Shown: positions 53,090 through 62,707, numbered from the stretch's first letter. The stretch is 64,000 nt of DNA from Prevotella sp. (GCA_017449675.1 JAFTFG010000006.1:186001-250000); one strand, 5' to 3'. Notes: generated by a model not told the origin, from the letters alone. Made by a program: numbers and translations.

Positions 53090-54076
53090 TCAGCGAACAT
53101 CAGCATCGTAGTTCACCTTCAGCGTGTTGCCTTCAACATTCAGTTGCAGGTCCTTGACAACCGGCGTTCTTGGCACCTTGCTCCACCCTTCTCTAATACC
53201 AATCTGCTTTCCATCAGTACCTATCCATGTCTCAGGCTGCTTGATTTCGAAAGTGCGAGTGGCAGAGTAGGTTGCGTTTTGTGCGTCTGTGAACATTTCT
53301 TTGATGTCAACAGCAAAGCAACCAATGAAGGTGTTTTTGTCTTGGTTGTTATAATCAAAATTCCTGAATATACAATTATAAGCTGTTGCTCCCTCTGTGT
53401 TAGCAAAAACAGCGCGGTCGTAATAAGCTCCAACCCAATAATAGGGGAATATGCTGTTCTGGCAGAGATAAGGACCAACAAAACTGCAAGCGATACAATG
53501 GTTGATCTTAACGCTGCTACTTGCATCAAAAGTATTAATGTCACCCCCTACCCAGCAGTTTTCTATCAGGCAGTTGGTGGCTACCTGTTTAGCGCCATCG
53601 ATCTTACCGGTAATGACACAGTTCTTGAGCAGTACATTCGAACTTGTGCCAATCGTGACAGTCCCGTTCACATAACATGTTTTCATTTCGAAATTCTCTA
53701 ATGAAACGTTCTTAGTGACGTGAGAATTGAAGAAAAGGCCTTCCAAATACACTCCAGTAAGGGTTTCTCCTCCCTCGGCTCCAAGATATAACTGACCATT
53801 GATCTTTGTTACTGCTGTATGGGTTTCACTGCTCTCTTCAAAACCAGCACCATAGATAGCGACGGACTTTGTGATTGTCGTAGCGTTAAACGTACCGGCT
53901 GATAGCGCTATCACATCACCGTCAACAGAAGCTTCGTGGGCTGTGACCAATGCGGTGGCACCAGTGAAAACGCTGACGGCATCACCGTGCTGAAGGGTTG
54001 CGACACTAAGTTCATTCTGAGCCTTTGCCACCATTGCGAGGCAAAGCACCATCATGGAAAGGAATAGTTTTTTCAT
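53090..54076 (-). CDS. Exported beta-helix-like protein, first gene of the dockerin operon
   Basis: A 328-aa protein (signal peptide LFLSMMVLCLAMVAKAQ). It shares its plan with the gene at 50907: TLQHGDAVSVFTGATALVTA, GDVIALSAGTFNATTITKSV, AIYGAGFE, then short beta turns with many Cys and Asn (LLKNCVITGKIDG, NCLIENCWVGGD). The two are diverged paralogues. It follows the TAACTTTG box at 54130. The role is unknown; by analogy, a solenoid scaffold or carbohydrate-binding surface protein. Confidence 0.75.
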   Translation of the reverse strand: MKKLFLSMMVLCLAMVAKAQNELSVATLQHGDAVSVFTGATALVTAHEASVDGDVIALSAGTFNATTITKSVAIYGAGFEESSETHTAVTKINGQLYLGAEGGETLTGVYLEGLFFNSHVTKNVSLENFEMKTCYVNGTVTIGTSSNVLLKNCVITGKIDGAKQVATNCLIENCWVGGDINTFDASSSVKINHCIACSFVGPYLCQNSIFPYYWVGAYYDRAVFANTEGATAYNCIFRNFDYNNQDKNTFIGCFAVDIKEMFTDAQNATYSATRTFEIKQPETWIGTDGKQIGIREGWSKVPRTPVVKDLQLNVEGNTLKVNYDADVR

Positions 54077-54129
54077 ATTCTTTGATTTTTAATGTGATTG
54101 TTTATTGTCTAGTTCTTAGTTTATGTTTA

Positions 54130-54137
54130 CAAAGTTA
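54130..54137 (-). promoter_or_regulatory. TAnnTTTG -7 box of the five-gene dockerin operon
   Basis: The minus strand reads TAACTTTG followed by TAAAC, 53 nt before the first ATG. There is no clear TTTG at -33; instead a palindrome occupies the region upstream of the box. Confidence 0.75.
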
Positions 54138-54143
54138 GGAAAA

Positions 54144-54160
54144 AGCCTTAACATAAGGCT
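54144..54160. promoter_or_regulatory. Palindrome AGCCTTA-ACA-TAAGGCT: candidate operator
   Basis: A perfect 7-bp dyad lies 6 bp upstream of the -7 box of the secreted operon, between the -7 and -33 positions, in the gap shared with the divergent AraC-type regulator gene. Confidence 0.65.
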
Positions 54161-54261
54161 CCTATTATCACAAAATCTATTCTCATATTCACAATTTCTG
54201 CTTTTTTGTCTTTGATATACACATTTCTGAGGAAAGATTTGGTCATCTCGGAATATTGTCG

Positions 54262-54269
54262 TACTTTCG
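54262..54269 (+). promoter_or_regulatory. Weak -7-like box of the 7-TM AraC regulator gene
   Basis: TACTTTCG differs from TAnnTTTG at one position and lies 8 nt before the preferred ATG at 54278. Confidence 0.4.
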
Positions 54270-54277
54270 CTCCGTCA

Positions 54278-55402
54278 ATGATGCTATATAACCTGCTTAC
54301 CTCACTCCCTATGATGGTATGCGCATTTTTTACAGTGCTGATACTACTGGGATGGAATGACTCACGACTGCGTGAGCAGAGGACCTTGTTTGGTTATATG
54401 CTGTCTGCCACCCTTCTCTATGCCGGTCACTATGTGTTCTTCAACCATGTGACTAACCTGTTGCCGCTGATGGATACCATCTACGTGACGACCAATCTGG
54501 CGGTATATCCCCTATACCTTATCTATATCATTCGACTGACCTCCCCCTGGAAGTCATCCTATGGGTGGTTGCTGCTACCTGCTATCATCGGGGGTGTGGC
54601 TACCTGTATCGGTTTCCTGCTGTTGTCACCACAAGACTGTCAACAGTTTGTGGAGCACTATCTCTACCACAACCAGACGGCAGGACTGACAGGAACGGCC
54701 CTGTGGTTGGCATGGACACATATCATCTGTAAGGTCGTCTTCGCCATCGAAGTGATTGTCACCGTGGTGGTAGGTTATCGACTGATCCGCAACTACCACA
54801 GACAGGTGAACGAACTGTATGCCGATACCGACGACAAGTCGATGCGCACCATCCAGACCATCCTCCTATTGGTACTGATAGCCTCCACCCTGTCGTTTGT
54901 CGCCAATATCATCGGGCGCTACCGCTTCACGGACTCTTTCTGGCTGTTGCTCTTCCCTTCCGCGGCCTTCTCGGCACTACTCTTCAGTATCGGCCACGCA
55001 GGACTGCAGCGCCGCTTCTCCTTTAAAGACCTTGGACACGACAGGAACGCTTTGCTGGAGGAGATGGAAAAACCTGTAGACACGCTCTCCGACCTGCCCC
55101 TGACAGAGCGTATCATCACCATCGTAGAGAGAGAAAAGATATTCCTGCAGCCTAACCTCAAACTGGATGACTTGGCACGCCTGATGAACACCAACCGTAC
55201 CTATATCTACCAGGCCATCAACCAACAGATGGGTGTCTCGTTCAACGAACTGATCAACCGTCGGCGCATCCGCCATGCCCAGCTGTTGATGACAGAGAAA
55301 CCCGAACTGTCGGTCAACGAGGTGGCCACACAGTCGGGATTCTCCTCCCTCAGCTCCTTCTACCGTAACCTGAAGAAATATAAAGAGCAGGCCATCCAAT
55401 GA
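54278..55402 (+). CDS. AraC-type transcription regulator with N-terminal 7-TM domain
   Basis: A 374-aa membrane-anchored regulator. Seven hydrophobic segments fill residues 1-240 (for example SLPMMVCAFFTVLILLGW, YVTTNLAVYPLYLIYIIRL, TILLLVLIASTLSFVANIIG). The C-terminal 100 residues carry a double helix-turn-helix: LDDLARLMNTNRTYIYQAIN and SVNEVATQSGFSSLSSFYRN. The start at 54278 keeps the first membrane helix and follows a weak promoter; 54206 is a longer alternative. The gene diverges from the dockerin operon, so that operon is the probable target. The signal sensed in the membrane is unknown. Confidence 0.87.
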   Translation: MMLYNLLTSLPMMVCAFFTVLILLGWNDSRLREQRTLFGYMLSATLLYAGHYVFFNHVTNLLPLMDTIYVTTNLAVYPLYLIYIIRLTSPWKSSYGWLLLPAIIGGVATCIGFLLLSPQDCQQFVEHYLYHNQTAGLTGTALWLAWTHIICKVVFAIEVIVTVVVGYRLIRNYHRQVNELYADTDDKSMRTIQTILLLVLIASTLSFVANIIGRYRFTDSFWLLLFPSAAFSALLFSIGHAGLQRRFSFKDLGHDRNALLEEMEKPVDTLSDLPLTERIITIVEREKIFLQPNLKLDDLARLMNTNRTYIYQAINQQMGVSFNELINRRRIRHAQLLMTEKPELSVNEVATQSGFSSLSSFYRNLKKYKEQAIQ

Positions 55403-55412
55403 GGATGACAGA

Positions 55413-55447
55413 CAAAAAGAAAAGGGGCATCGCTTGCGCAATGCCCC
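55413..55447 (-). terminator. Intrinsic terminator of the ribosomal-protein operon
   Basis: On the minus strand GGGGCATTGCGC and GCGATGCCCC form a stem of about 11 bp, followed by TTTTCTTTTT, 25 nt after the rplQ stop. It lies in the 70-bp gap between convergent rplQ and the AraC gene. Confidence 0.9.
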
Positions 55448-55472
55448 TCATTTCTATCATGTCCTTAACAGA

Positions 55473-56033
55473 TTACTCAGCTTTTGCCTCTTCAGCAGCG
55501 GGAGCCTCAGCAGCAGGTGCTTCCTCTACGGGAGCCTCCTCAGCCTTCACCTCCTCGGCGGGAGTCTCTTCTGCCTTTACTTCCTCAGCAGCGGGTGCCT
55601 CAGTCTTAGCGGCAGCAGACTTACGTGAACGACGGGTCTTCTTAGCCTCAGCCTTTGGAGTCTTCAACATATTCTCATCGAAGTCTACCAACTCAATGAA
55701 AGCGACATCAGCACCATCACCGGGACGTGAGCCCAACTTAATTACACGAGTGTAGCCACCGGGACGGTCACCTACCTTCTGTGCAATCACACCGAAGAGT
55801 TCTTTCAAAGCCTCCTTGTTCTGGAGGTAACTGAATACTACACGACGTGAATTGGTACTATCATCTTTTGAGCGTGTAATCAGGGGCTCAACATACTTCT
55901 TGAGTGCCTTTGCCTTGGCGAGGGTCGTAGTGATTCTTTTGTGCATGATCAGTGAGATGGCCATGTTGGCAAGCATGGCATTACGATGATCTGCAGTACG
56001 GCCCAGATGGTTAAATTTCTTTCCGTGTCTCAT
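55473..56033 (-). CDS. rplQ: 50S ribosomal protein L17 with long Ala/Glu-rich tail
   Basis: A 186-aa protein. Residues 1-120 are the normal L17 core ([60 protein letters not shown]). After a basic hinge ([18 protein letters not shown]) comes a tail of about 45 residues made almost only of Ala, Glu, Pro, Val and Lys in repeats like [15 protein letters not shown]. Bacterial L17 is usually about 120-130 aa. Last gene of the operon, right before the terminator. Confidence 0.96.
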   Translation of the reverse strand: MRHGKKFNHLGRTADHRNAMLANMAISLIMHKRITTTLAKAKALKKYVEPLITRSKDDSTNSRRVVFSYLQNKEALKELFGVIAQKVGDRPGGYTRVIKLGSRPGDGADVAFIELVDFDENMLKTPKAEAKKTRRSRKSAAAKTEAPAAEEVKAEETPAEEVKAEEAPVEEAPAAEAPAAEEAKAE

Positions 56034-56079
56034 TTTTCGTTTTTCTTTAATCGGACAAACGATGCACTACGAGCGTGCA

Positions 56080-57072
56080 TTATTCCTTGTCCAGTTTATA
56101 CTTTGAAATATCGGTTCCAAACGACAGATTCAGACTCTCGAGCAAATCATCAAGCTCAGTGAGCGATTTCTTACCGAAGTTGCGGAATTTCAGAAGATCC
56201 GTCTTGTTGTACTGTACGAGATCACCAAGGGTCTCTACATCGGCAGCCTTCAGACAGTTGAGGGCACGAACAGAGAGGTTCATGTCTACCAACTTGGTCT
56301 TCAGCAGTTGACGCATGTGCAGTACCTCCTCATCAAACTCCTGGTTGCTCTCAGTATCACTACTCTCGAGCGTGATCTTCTCGTCTGAGAAGAGCATGAA
56401 GTGATAAATCAGGATCTTGGCGGCTTCCTTCAACGCGTCTTTCGGGTGAATGGAACCATCCGTCGTAACTTCAATCACCAACTTGTCGTAGTCGGTCTTC
56501 TGCTCGACACGATACGGCTCAACGGCGTATTTCACGTTACGGATCGGAGTGTAAATGGAGTCGATTGCTATTACGTTGACATCAGTGCAGAACTCGCGGT
56601 TCTCATCAGCGGGCACATAGCCGCGACCTTTGTTAATCGTAAGATCAATCTGCATCGAAGCTTTGGAATCTAAATGACAAATCACCAAATCGGGATTTAA
56701 CACTTCAAATCCAGTCAGATACTTGCCGATATCACCAGCCTTGAACTCTGTCGTGTTCTCAACGGTGATAGAGACTTTTTCGTTCTCGAATTCTTCCACT
56801 ACTTGCTTGAACCTTACTTGTTTCAGGTTCAAGATAATGTTGGTCACGTCTTCCTTTACACCAGGTACTGATGAGAACTCATGCTCAACACCGGAGATTC
56901 GGATGGTGTTGATGGCATAGCCCTCGAGCGATGAAAGAAGAATGCGGCGCAGGGCGTTACCGATGGTTACGCCAAAGCCAGGCTCAAGAGGACGAAATTC
57001 GAACTTGCCGAACTTGTCGTCAGCCTCCAACATTACGACTTTATCAGGTTTTTGAAATGCTAATATCGCCAT
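56080..57072 (-). CDS. rpoA: DNA-directed RNA polymerase alpha subunit
   Basis: A 330-aa subunit. The N-terminal assembly domain has [20 protein letters not shown] and [20 protein letters not shown]; the C-terminal DNA- and activator-binding domain has [19 protein letters not shown] and [22 protein letters not shown] helices ([15 protein letters not shown] here). It sits 11 bp after rpsD, in the conserved order rpsM-rpsK-rpsD-rpoA-rplQ. Confidence 0.98.
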   Translation of the reverse strand: MAILAFQKPDKVVMLEADDKFGKFEFRPLEPGFGVTIGNALRRILLSSLEGYAINTIRISGVEHEFSSVPGVKEDVTNIILNLKQVRFKQVVEEFENEKVSITVENTTEFKAGDIGKYLTGFEVLNPDLVICHLDSKASMQIDLTINKGRGYVPADENREFCTDVNVIAIDSIYTPIRNVKYAVEPYRVEQKTDYDKLVIEVTTDGSIHPKDALKEAAKILIYHFMLFSDEKITLESSDTESNQEFDEEVLHMRQLLKTKLVDMNLSVRALNCLKAADVETLGDLVQYNKTDLLKFRNFGKKSLTELDDLLESLNLSFGTDISKYKLDKE

Positions 57073-57083
57073 TAATTTAATGA

Positions 57084-57689
57084 TTATTTAGAGTACAACT
57101 CAACGATTAACTGCTCCTTAATGTTCTCAGGGATGTCACTGCGGTCAGGCTTGTGCAGGAACTTTCCGCTCTTGCTCTGCTCGTCCCACTCAATCCAAGG
57201 ATATTTGCTGTGGTTGAATCCAGCGAGGCTGGCAGCGATGACCTCCAAAGACTTTGATTTCTCACGTACACCAACAATCATACCTGGCTTGACGGAGAAA
57301 GAGGGAATGTTGACAACAGCACCGTCGACTGTAATGTGCTTGTGACCCACCAACTGACGGGCAGCAGCACGAGTGGGAGCAATACCCAAACGGAACACTA
57401 CATTGTCGAGACGGCTCTCCAAGTTCTGGAGCAGTACCTCACCGGTAATACCATCAGCCTTGGCTGCCTTTTCAAACATATTACGGAACTGACGCTCAAG
57501 GACACCATAGGTATACTTGGCTTTCTGCTTCTCTGCCAGCATGACTGCATACTCCGACTGCTTACGACGACGGTTGTTGCCATGCTGTCCCGGGGGGAAG
57601 TTCCTACGGGACAAAACTTTGTCTTCACCGAAGATGGGTTCACCAAAACGGCGTGCAATTTTTGATTTCGGTCCAATATATCTTGCCAT
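57084..57689 (-). CDS. rpsD: 30S ribosomal protein S4
   Basis: A 201-aa primary 16S-binding protein. [20 protein letters not shown] sets the start at 57689 rather than an upstream in-frame ATG. The S4 RNA-binding domain is in [20 protein letters not shown] and [20 protein letters not shown]. No zinc-cysteine cluster is present. Confidence 0.97.
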   Translation of the reverse strand: MARYIGPKSKIARRFGEPIFGEDKVLSRRNFPPGQHGNNRRRKQSEYAVMLAEKQKAKYTYGVLERQFRNMFEKAAKADGITGEVLLQNLESRLDNVVFRLGIAPTRAAARQLVGHKHITVDGAVVNIPSFSVKPGMIVGVREKSKSLEVIAASLAGFNHSKYPWIEWDEQSKSGKFLHKPDRSDIPENIKEQLIVELYSK

Positions 57690-57714
57690 AATATAAAAAA
57701 ATAAATTCAACTAA

Positions 57715-58104
57715 TTAAACTCTACGACGCTTAGGAGGACGGCATCCATTGTGTGGCAGCGGTGTAGCATCGATAATCTCGATAACCTCAATACCTGCAC
57801 CATGCACGGCACGGATAGCGGACTCACGACCGTTACCAGGACCCTTCACATAAGCCTTCACCTTGCGCAGACCCAGGTCGAAAGCGACCTTTGCGCAATC
57901 TTCTGCTGCCATCTGAGCAGCATACGGAGTGTTCTTCTTAGAACCACGGAAGCCCATCTTACCGGCGGAAGACCAAGAGATTACCTGACCCTCGTCGTTG
58001 GCCAAAGTAACGATGATATTATTGAAAGAACTGTGCACGTGAAGTTGGCCAAGGGCATTAACCTTCACGTTTCTCTTCTTGGAAGTGACTGTTTTCTTTG
58101 CCAT
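57715..58104 (-). CDS. rpsK: 30S ribosomal protein S11
   Basis: A 129-aa protein of the small-subunit platform. Diagnostic segments: [60 protein letters not shown] and the closing [16 protein letters not shown] 4x7-bp TTTAAT repeat lies just upstream of its start (58117-58144). Confidence 0.98.
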   Translation of the reverse strand: MAKKTVTSKKRNVKVNALGQLHVHSSFNNIIVTLANDEGQVISWSSAGKMGFRGSKKNTPYAAQMAAEDCAKVAFDLGLRKVKAYVKGPGNGRESAIRAVHGAGIEVIEIIDATPLPHNGCRPPKRRRV

Positions 58105-58116
58105 AATTTCTAAATC

Positions 58117-58144
58117 TTTAATTTTTAATGTTTAATGTTTAATT
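58117..58144. repeat. Four tandem 7-bp units (TTTAATn) upstream of rpsK
   Basis: Units TTTAATT, TTTAATG, TTTAATG and TTTAATT follow without gaps, 12-40 nt before the rpsK ATG on the minus strand. They form the AT-rich leader where a ribosome-binding site would be. Confidence 0.95.
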
Positions 58145-58149
58145 TAGAA

Positions 58150-58530
58150 TTACTTCGTGGCCTTCTTCTTGTTTGCAACAGTCTTCTTCTTACCCTTACG
58201 TGTACGGGCATTGTTCTTGGTGCTCTGACCACGAACGGGAAGACCGTGGCGATGACGCACACCACGATAGCAACCAATATCCATCAGTCGCTTGATATTC
58301 AACTGGATCTCACTGCGGAGATCACCTTCTACTTTGAATTCAGCGCCGATAATTTCACGGATCTTGGCTGCCTGATCGTCACTCCACTCGCTGACTTTCA
58401 GGTCACGGCTCACACCGGCCTTGTCCAAAATCTTTGCTGAACTACTTCGACCAATACCATAGATATAGGTCAATGCGATTTCGCCACGCTTCTCTTGGGG
58501 CAAATCTACTCCAACAATTCTTATTGCCAT
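58150..58530 (-). CDS. rpsM: 30S ribosomal protein S13
   Basis: A 126-aa protein of the head of the small subunit. It begins [20 protein letters not shown], has the helix-two-turn-helix [40 protein letters not shown], and a lysine-rich tail ([16 protein letters not shown]). Confidence 0.98.
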   Translation of the reverse strand: MAIRIVGVDLPQEKRGEIALTYIYGIGRSSSAKILDKAGVSRDLKVSEWSDDQAAKIREIIGAEFKVEGDLRSEIQLNIKRLMDIGCYRGVRHRHGLPVRGQSTKNNARTRKGKKKTVANKKKATK

Positions 58531-58634
58531 TTTAAACTAAAAAATAAAATAAATAAAATTCGAATTTCGCTAAAAAGCATGCAAAGTTACGCAAAATATT
58601 TCATATTCCGCCACCTCATTATGCTTATTTAACA

Positions 58635-58751
58635 TTAACCCTGACGCATCTTGTACTTAGGGTTCTTCTTGTTGATTACGAACAGACGACCCTTACGACG
58701 TACGATCTTGCAGTCCGGGGTGCGTTTCTTCAACGATGCTCTTGTCTTCAT
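58635..58751 (-). CDS. rpmJ: 50S ribosomal protein L36
   Basis: A 38-aa protein. It begins [20 protein letters not shown] and ends [12 protein letters not shown]. Three of the four usual zinc-ligand cysteine/histidine positions are altered, leaving only one Cys, so this is the zinc-free form. It lies between infA and rpsM, 17 bp after infA. Confidence 0.96.
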   Translation of the reverse strand: MKTRASLKKRTPDCKIVRRKGRLFVINKKNPKYKMRQG

Positions 58752-58768
58752 TATTCTGTCTCCTTAAA

Positions 58769-58987
58769 TTATTTGTATCTAAAAACAATTCGTCCTTTGG
58801 TCAGGTCGTATGGGCTCATCTCCACTTTCACCTTGTCACCGGGCAGAATCTTGATGTAGTGCATACGCATCTTACCGGAGATATGTGCGATGATGGGCAC
58901 ACCATTCTCCAACTCCACTCGGAACATAGCATTCGACAATGCCTCAACGATCGTTCCGTCTTGTTCTATAGCACCTTGCTTTGCCAT
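58769..58987 (-). CDS. infA: Translation initiation factor IF-1
   Basis: A 72-aa OB-fold protein. It begins [20 protein letters not shown] and has [20 protein letters not shown] and [20 protein letters not shown]. The start at 58987 lies 1 bp before the map stop; the longer open frame upstream is the tail of map read in another frame. Confidence 0.97.
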   Translation of the reverse strand: MAKQGAIEQDGTIVEALSNAMFRVELENGVPIIAHISGKMRMHYIKILPGDKVKVEMSPYDLTKGRIVFRYK

Positions 58988-58988
58988 A

Positions 58989-59789
58989 CTAATATTGTTT
59001 ACCTTCAATTTGCCGTACTTCCTCAAACGAAGAGAGGATTTCTGCCTTTCCCTTTCTGACAGCCACCGTATGCTCAAAATGAGCGGCGGGCTTACCGTCT
59101 CGTGTGCGGATGGTCCAGCGATCCTGGTCAAGCCAGATATCACGCTTACCCATCGTTATCATGGGCTCAATGGCAATACACATACTGTTTTTCAGCATCA
59201 CGCCATTACCACGACGCCCGTAATTGGGAATCTGCGGGTCTTCATGCATCTGCTGTCCTATCCCATGTCCTGTCAACTCCCGTACGACACCGTACCCTTG
59301 AGCCTCACAGTGTTCCTGGACCGCACTGCCGATATCACCCACATGTCTTCCTGCCATCGCTTGCTCAATGCCTTTATATAATGCTTCCTCTGTGGTGCGT
59401 AGGAGTTTCTTTACCTCCTCGCTGACCTCACCGACACAATAGGTGTAGCAAGAATCCCCACAAAAACCATTCAGCAGTGTCCCGCAGTCGATAGAGATAA
59501 TATCTCCTTCCTGAAGAACGGTCTGCGCATTAGGCACGCCGTGTACCACAACATCATTGACTGATGTGCAGATACTGGCAGGAAACGGTCCTCCATATGG
59601 ATTAGGGAAACCCTTGAATGTGGGGATTGCCCCGTGATCGCGAATGAACTCTTCAGCAATCTTATCCAGATGGAGGGTCGTTACACCAGGCTTAATATGT
59701 TTCGCCAATTCACCGAGGGTCTTACCAACAAGTTGGTTAGCCTCGCGCATCAGCACTATCTCATCTTCTGTCTTCAGAAATATCTTCAT
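58989..59789 (-). CDS. map: Methionine aminopeptidase, type I
   Basis: A 266-aa metalloprotease that removes N-terminal methionine. Metal ligands lie in [39 protein letters not shown] and [11 protein letters not shown], with the last Glu in [11 protein letters not shown]. There is no N-terminal zinc-finger extension. It lies 6 bp after secY and 1 bp before infA. Confidence 0.97.
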   Translation of the reverse strand: MKIFLKTEDEIVLMREANQLVGKTLGELAKHIKPGVTTLHLDKIAEEFIRDHGAIPTFKGFPNPYGGPFPASICTSVNDVVVHGVPNAQTVLQEGDIISIDCGTLLNGFCGDSCYTYCVGEVSEEVKKLLRTTEEALYKGIEQAMAGRHVGDIGSAVQEHCEAQGYGVVRELTGHGIGQQMHEDPQIPNYGRRGNGVMLKNSMCIAIEPMITMGKRDIWLDQDRWTIRTRDGKPAAHFEHTVAVRKGKAEILSSFEEVRQIEGKQY

Positions 59790-59795
59790 ACAGAC

Positions 59796-61139
59796 TTAGT
59801 ATGCAGACACTCCGCCACGTCCATGAATACGACCTGAGTTCAGCAGACCGTCATAATGGCGCATCAGCAGGTGACTCTCTATCTGCTGGAGCGTGTCAAG
59901 CACAACACCAACAAGAATCAGCAGAGAAGTACCTCCGAAGAACTGTGAGAAAGCGTCCTGCACATTCAGAAGTCCAGCCAAGGCAGGCATCACGGCAATG
60001 AAAGCGATGAACAGCGAACCGGGCAGTGTAATACGAGACATGATAGTATCGATATAGTCTGCGGTCGGTTTACCCGGTTTAATACCAGGGATAAAGCCGT
60101 TATTACGCTTCATGTCCTCAGCCATCTGGGTAGGATTGAGTGTGATAGCCGTATAGAAATAGGTGAACGCAATGATGAGAATAGCGAAGATGATATTGTA
60201 CGTCCAACTGTGATGATTCAGCAGTGAACGGACAAACCAGTTAGCATTCTCAGGAGCAGCATACTGTACGAAAGCCAATGGGATGAACATCAGAGCCTGG
60301 GCAAAGATGATAGGCATCACATTCGCAGCGAACAGTTTCAGGGGGATATACTGACGAGCACCGCCATACTGCTGGTTACCTACAAGACGCTTAGCATACT
60401 GTACGGGAATCTTGCGGACACCCTGTACCAAAACGATAGATGCACAAACAACTGCATAGAGAATGATAATCTCCACGAGGAACATCACCAGTCCACCACC
60501 TGTAATAGCAGTGAAACGAGAGCCTACCTCCTGGATGAATGCCTGAGGCAGACGAGCGATGATACCGATCATAATGATCAGAGAGATACCATTTCCTATA
60601 CCCTTATCCGTAATGCGCTCTCCGAGCCAGAGAATGAACATACTACCGGCAGCCAGAATAATCGTGGCAGGGAATACGAACACCGACCAACTGATGCCTG
60701 ATGCCAAAGCAGCACCAGCCTGCATCTTCAGATTAATGAGGTAACTCGGAGCCTGAAACAGCAGGATAGCCACTGTCAGGTACCGAGTATAAGTCATAAT
60801 CTTCTTACGGCCGCTCTCACCCTCACGCTGCATCTTCTGGAAATAAGGTACAGCGACAGCAAGGAGTTGCATGACGATAGAAGCAGAGATGTAAGGCATG
60901 ATTCCAAGCGCAAAGATAGATGCGTTGGAGAATGCACCACCGGAGAACATATCCAAAAGCGACATCAGACCGCCCTGGGTTTGCGACTGCAGTTTATCGA
61001 GCAAGGCAGGATTGATACCTGGCAATACCACGAATGAGCCAAAACGATAAATCGCTACAAATAGAAGCGTAATCAGGATGCGCTGGCGCAGGTCCTCAAT
61101 CTTCCAGATGTTCTTCAGTGTCTCTATTAACTTCTTCAT
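59796..61139 (-). CDS. secY: Preprotein translocase subunit SecY
   Basis: A 447-aa channel subunit of the Sec translocon with ten membrane helices. Conserved blocks: VALYRFGSFVVLPGINPALL-like start (VAIYRFGSFVVLPGINPALL), ALGIMPYISASIVMQLLAV, QKMQREGESGRKKIMTYTRY, DKGIGNGISLIIMIGI and GFIPGIKPGKPTADYIDTI. It would export the many secreted proteins encoded in this window. Confidence 0.98.
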   Translation of the reverse strand: MKKLIETLKNIWKIEDLRQRILITLLFVAIYRFGSFVVLPGINPALLDKLQSQTQGGLMSLLDMFSGGAFSNASIFALGIMPYISASIVMQLLAVAVPYFQKMQREGESGRKKIMTYTRYLTVAILLFQAPSYLINLKMQAGAALASGISWSVFVFPATIILAAGSMFILWLGERITDKGIGNGISLIIMIGIIARLPQAFIQEVGSRFTAITGGGLVMFLVEIIILYAVVCASIVLVQGVRKIPVQYAKRLVGNQQYGGARQYIPLKLFAANVMPIIFAQALMFIPLAFVQYAAPENANWFVRSLLNHHSWTYNIIFAILIIAFTYFYTAITLNPTQMAEDMKRNNGFIPGIKPGKPTADYIDTIMSRITLPGSLFIAFIAVMPALAGLLNVQDAFSQFFGGTSLLILVGVVLDTLQQIESHLLMRHYDGLLNSGRIHGRGGVSAY

Positions 61140-61144
61140 CTTGT

Positions 61145-61591
61145 TTAGATAATTGTTGCGTTACCACCAACTGCCTTGATAGCCTCTTCAGCAGTCTTTG
61201 AGAAGGCGTTAGCCTCTACATCAACCTTCGCCTTCAACTCACCTTTACCAAGGATCTTGACGAGTTCCTTACCATTGGTCAGACCAGCAGCCACGAGTTC
61301 TGCGATACCGATCTTGGTAAGATTCTTCTGCTCGGCAAGTTTCTGGAGTGTAGACAGGTTCACTGCGAAATATTCCTTGTGGTTGATGTTCTTAAATCCA
61401 CTCTTCGGAACACGACGCTGCAAAGGCATCTGACCACCTTCGAAACCGACCTTCTTCTTATAACCTGAACGAGCCTTGGCACCCTTATGACCACGGGTAG
61501 AAGTACCACCGAGACCAGAGCCTGTTCCGCGACCGATTCTACGACGTGAGTGGGTTGAGCCCTCCGCTGGTTTTAAAGTATGTAGTTTCAT
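61145..61591 (-). CDS. rplO: 50S ribosomal protein L15
   Basis: A 148-aa protein. The glycine- and arginine-rich N-terminus reads RRRIGRGTGSGLGGTSTRGH and KGAKARSGYKKKVGFEGGQM, followed by PLQRRVPKSGFKN. It lies 5 bp upstream of secY. Confidence 0.98.
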   Translation of the reverse strand: MKLHTLKPAEGSTHSRRRIGRGTGSGLGGTSTRGHKGAKARSGYKKKVGFEGGQMPLQRRVPKSGFKNINHKEYFAVNLSTLQKLAEQKNLTKIGIAELVAAGLTNGKELVKILGKGELKAKVDVEANAFSKTAEEAIKAVGGNATII

Positions 61592-61614
61592 ATTCGTATC
61601 TGTTTTTAAATTAA

Positions 61615-61791
61615 TTAATCGATAACGGTTACTAAGTGATGAACCTTACGGATCATACCACGGATAGAAGGATTGTCCTCTACCTCAACAACCTGTGAGA
61701 TCTTATGGAGACCCAGTGCCTGAAGGGTACGCTTCTGGTCAACGGGATAACCGATCTTGCTCTTAATCTGCTTAATCTTAATTGTTGCCAT
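61615..61791 (-). CDS. rpmD: 50S ribosomal protein L30
   Basis: A 58-aa protein: [20 protein letters not shown], then [20 protein letters not shown] and [12 protein letters not shown]. The start at 61791 is fixed by the conserved N-terminus; a longer open frame runs into rpsE. Lies between rpsE and rplO. Confidence 0.97.
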   Translation of the reverse strand: MATIKIKQIKSKIGYPVDQKRTLQALGLHKISQVVEVEDNPSIRGMIRKVHHLVTVID

Positions 61792-61804
61792 AGTCTTATC
61801 TCCT

Positions 61805-62317
61805 TTATCCTCTAAATACTTTTTCCATACTGATTCCACGAGTACCTGCAATCGTATAGGCATCACGCATCTCGCTCAAAGCGGCGATGGTAGCCTTCAC
61901 CAAGTTGTGGGGGTTAGAAGAACCCTTAGACTTTGCAAGTACGTCCTTGATACCAACACTCTCCAGAACAGCACGCATAGCACCACCGGCAACAAGACCG
62001 GTACCGGCTGCGGCAGGCTTCAGGAATACCTGAGCACCACCAAAGCGTGATTCCATCTCATGAGGAATCGTTCCTTTCAGAACGGGAACCTTCACCAGAT
62101 TCTTCTTGGCTGCCTCAACACCCTTGGCAATAGCGGCTGTTACTTCACCAGCCTTACCAAGTCCCCAGCCGATGATACCGTTGCCGTCACCGACAACGAC
62201 GATGGCTGCGAATGTAAAGGTGCGACCTCCCTTTGTTACCTTTGTAACACGGTTGATGGCAACCAGTCTGTCTTTCAACTCTACGTCACTATTTACTTTA
62301 ACTTTGTTCATTGCCAT
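61805..62317 (-). CDS. rpsE: 30S ribosomal protein S5
   Basis: A 170-aa protein with the double-stranded RNA-binding fold: [60 protein letters not shown] and [20 protein letters not shown]. Conserved place between rplR and rpmD. The start could be either of two ATGs two codons apart. Confidence 0.98.
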   Translation of the reverse strand: MAMNKVKVNSDVELKDRLVAINRVTKVTKGGRTFTFAAIVVVGDGNGIIGWGLGKAGEVTAAIAKGVEAAKKNLVKVPVLKGTIPHEMESRFGGAQVFLKPAAAGTGLVAGGAMRAVLESVGIKDVLAKSKGSSNPHNLVKATIAALSEMRDAYTIAGTRGISMEKVFRG

Positions 62318-62323
62318 AATCGT

Positions 62324-62668
62324 TTAAAAATTAAGTCCACCTTTACGTGCTGCATCAGCCAGAGACTTTACACGGCCGTGATAGAGATAACCGTTACGGT
62401 CGAAGACAACAGCACTAATGCCGGCCTCCTGAGCCTTCTGGGCAACCAGTTCACCAACCTTCTCAGCCTGCTGGATCTTCGGCATAGCCTCCAATCCGAT
62501 AGAAGATGCAGATGCAAGAGTTTTACCTTCCAAATCGTTAATCACCTGAGCATAGATCTGCTTGTTACTGCGGAAAACGCTCAAGCGGGGGCGCTCGGCT
62601 GTACCGAAGACGCTCTTACGAATTCTATATTTGATCTTAATTCGTCTTTCTATTTTCTTTGTTGTCAT
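62324..62668 (-). CDS. rplR: 50S ribosomal protein L18
   Basis: A 114-aa 5S-rRNA-binding protein: [40 protein letters not shown] and [21 protein letters not shown] 4x7-bp repeat (62673-62700) immediately precedes its start. Confidence 0.97.
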   Translation of the reverse strand: MTTKKIERRIKIKYRIRKSVFGTAERPRLSVFRSNKQIYAQVINDLEGKTLASASSIGLEAMPKIQQAEKVGELVAQKAQEAGISAVVFDRNGYLYHGRVKSLADAARKGGLNF

Positions 62669-62672
62669 AATC

Positions 62673-62700
62673 TTTAATGTTTAATCTTTAATGTTTAATT
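62673..62700. repeat. Four tandem 7-bp units (TTTAATn) upstream of rplR
   Basis: Units TTTAATG, TTTAATC, TTTAATG and TTTAATT, 4-32 nt before the rplR ATG on the minus strand. Same unit and same copy number as the array before rpsK (58117-58144). Confidence 0.95.
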
Positions 62701-62707
62701 TTCAAGA

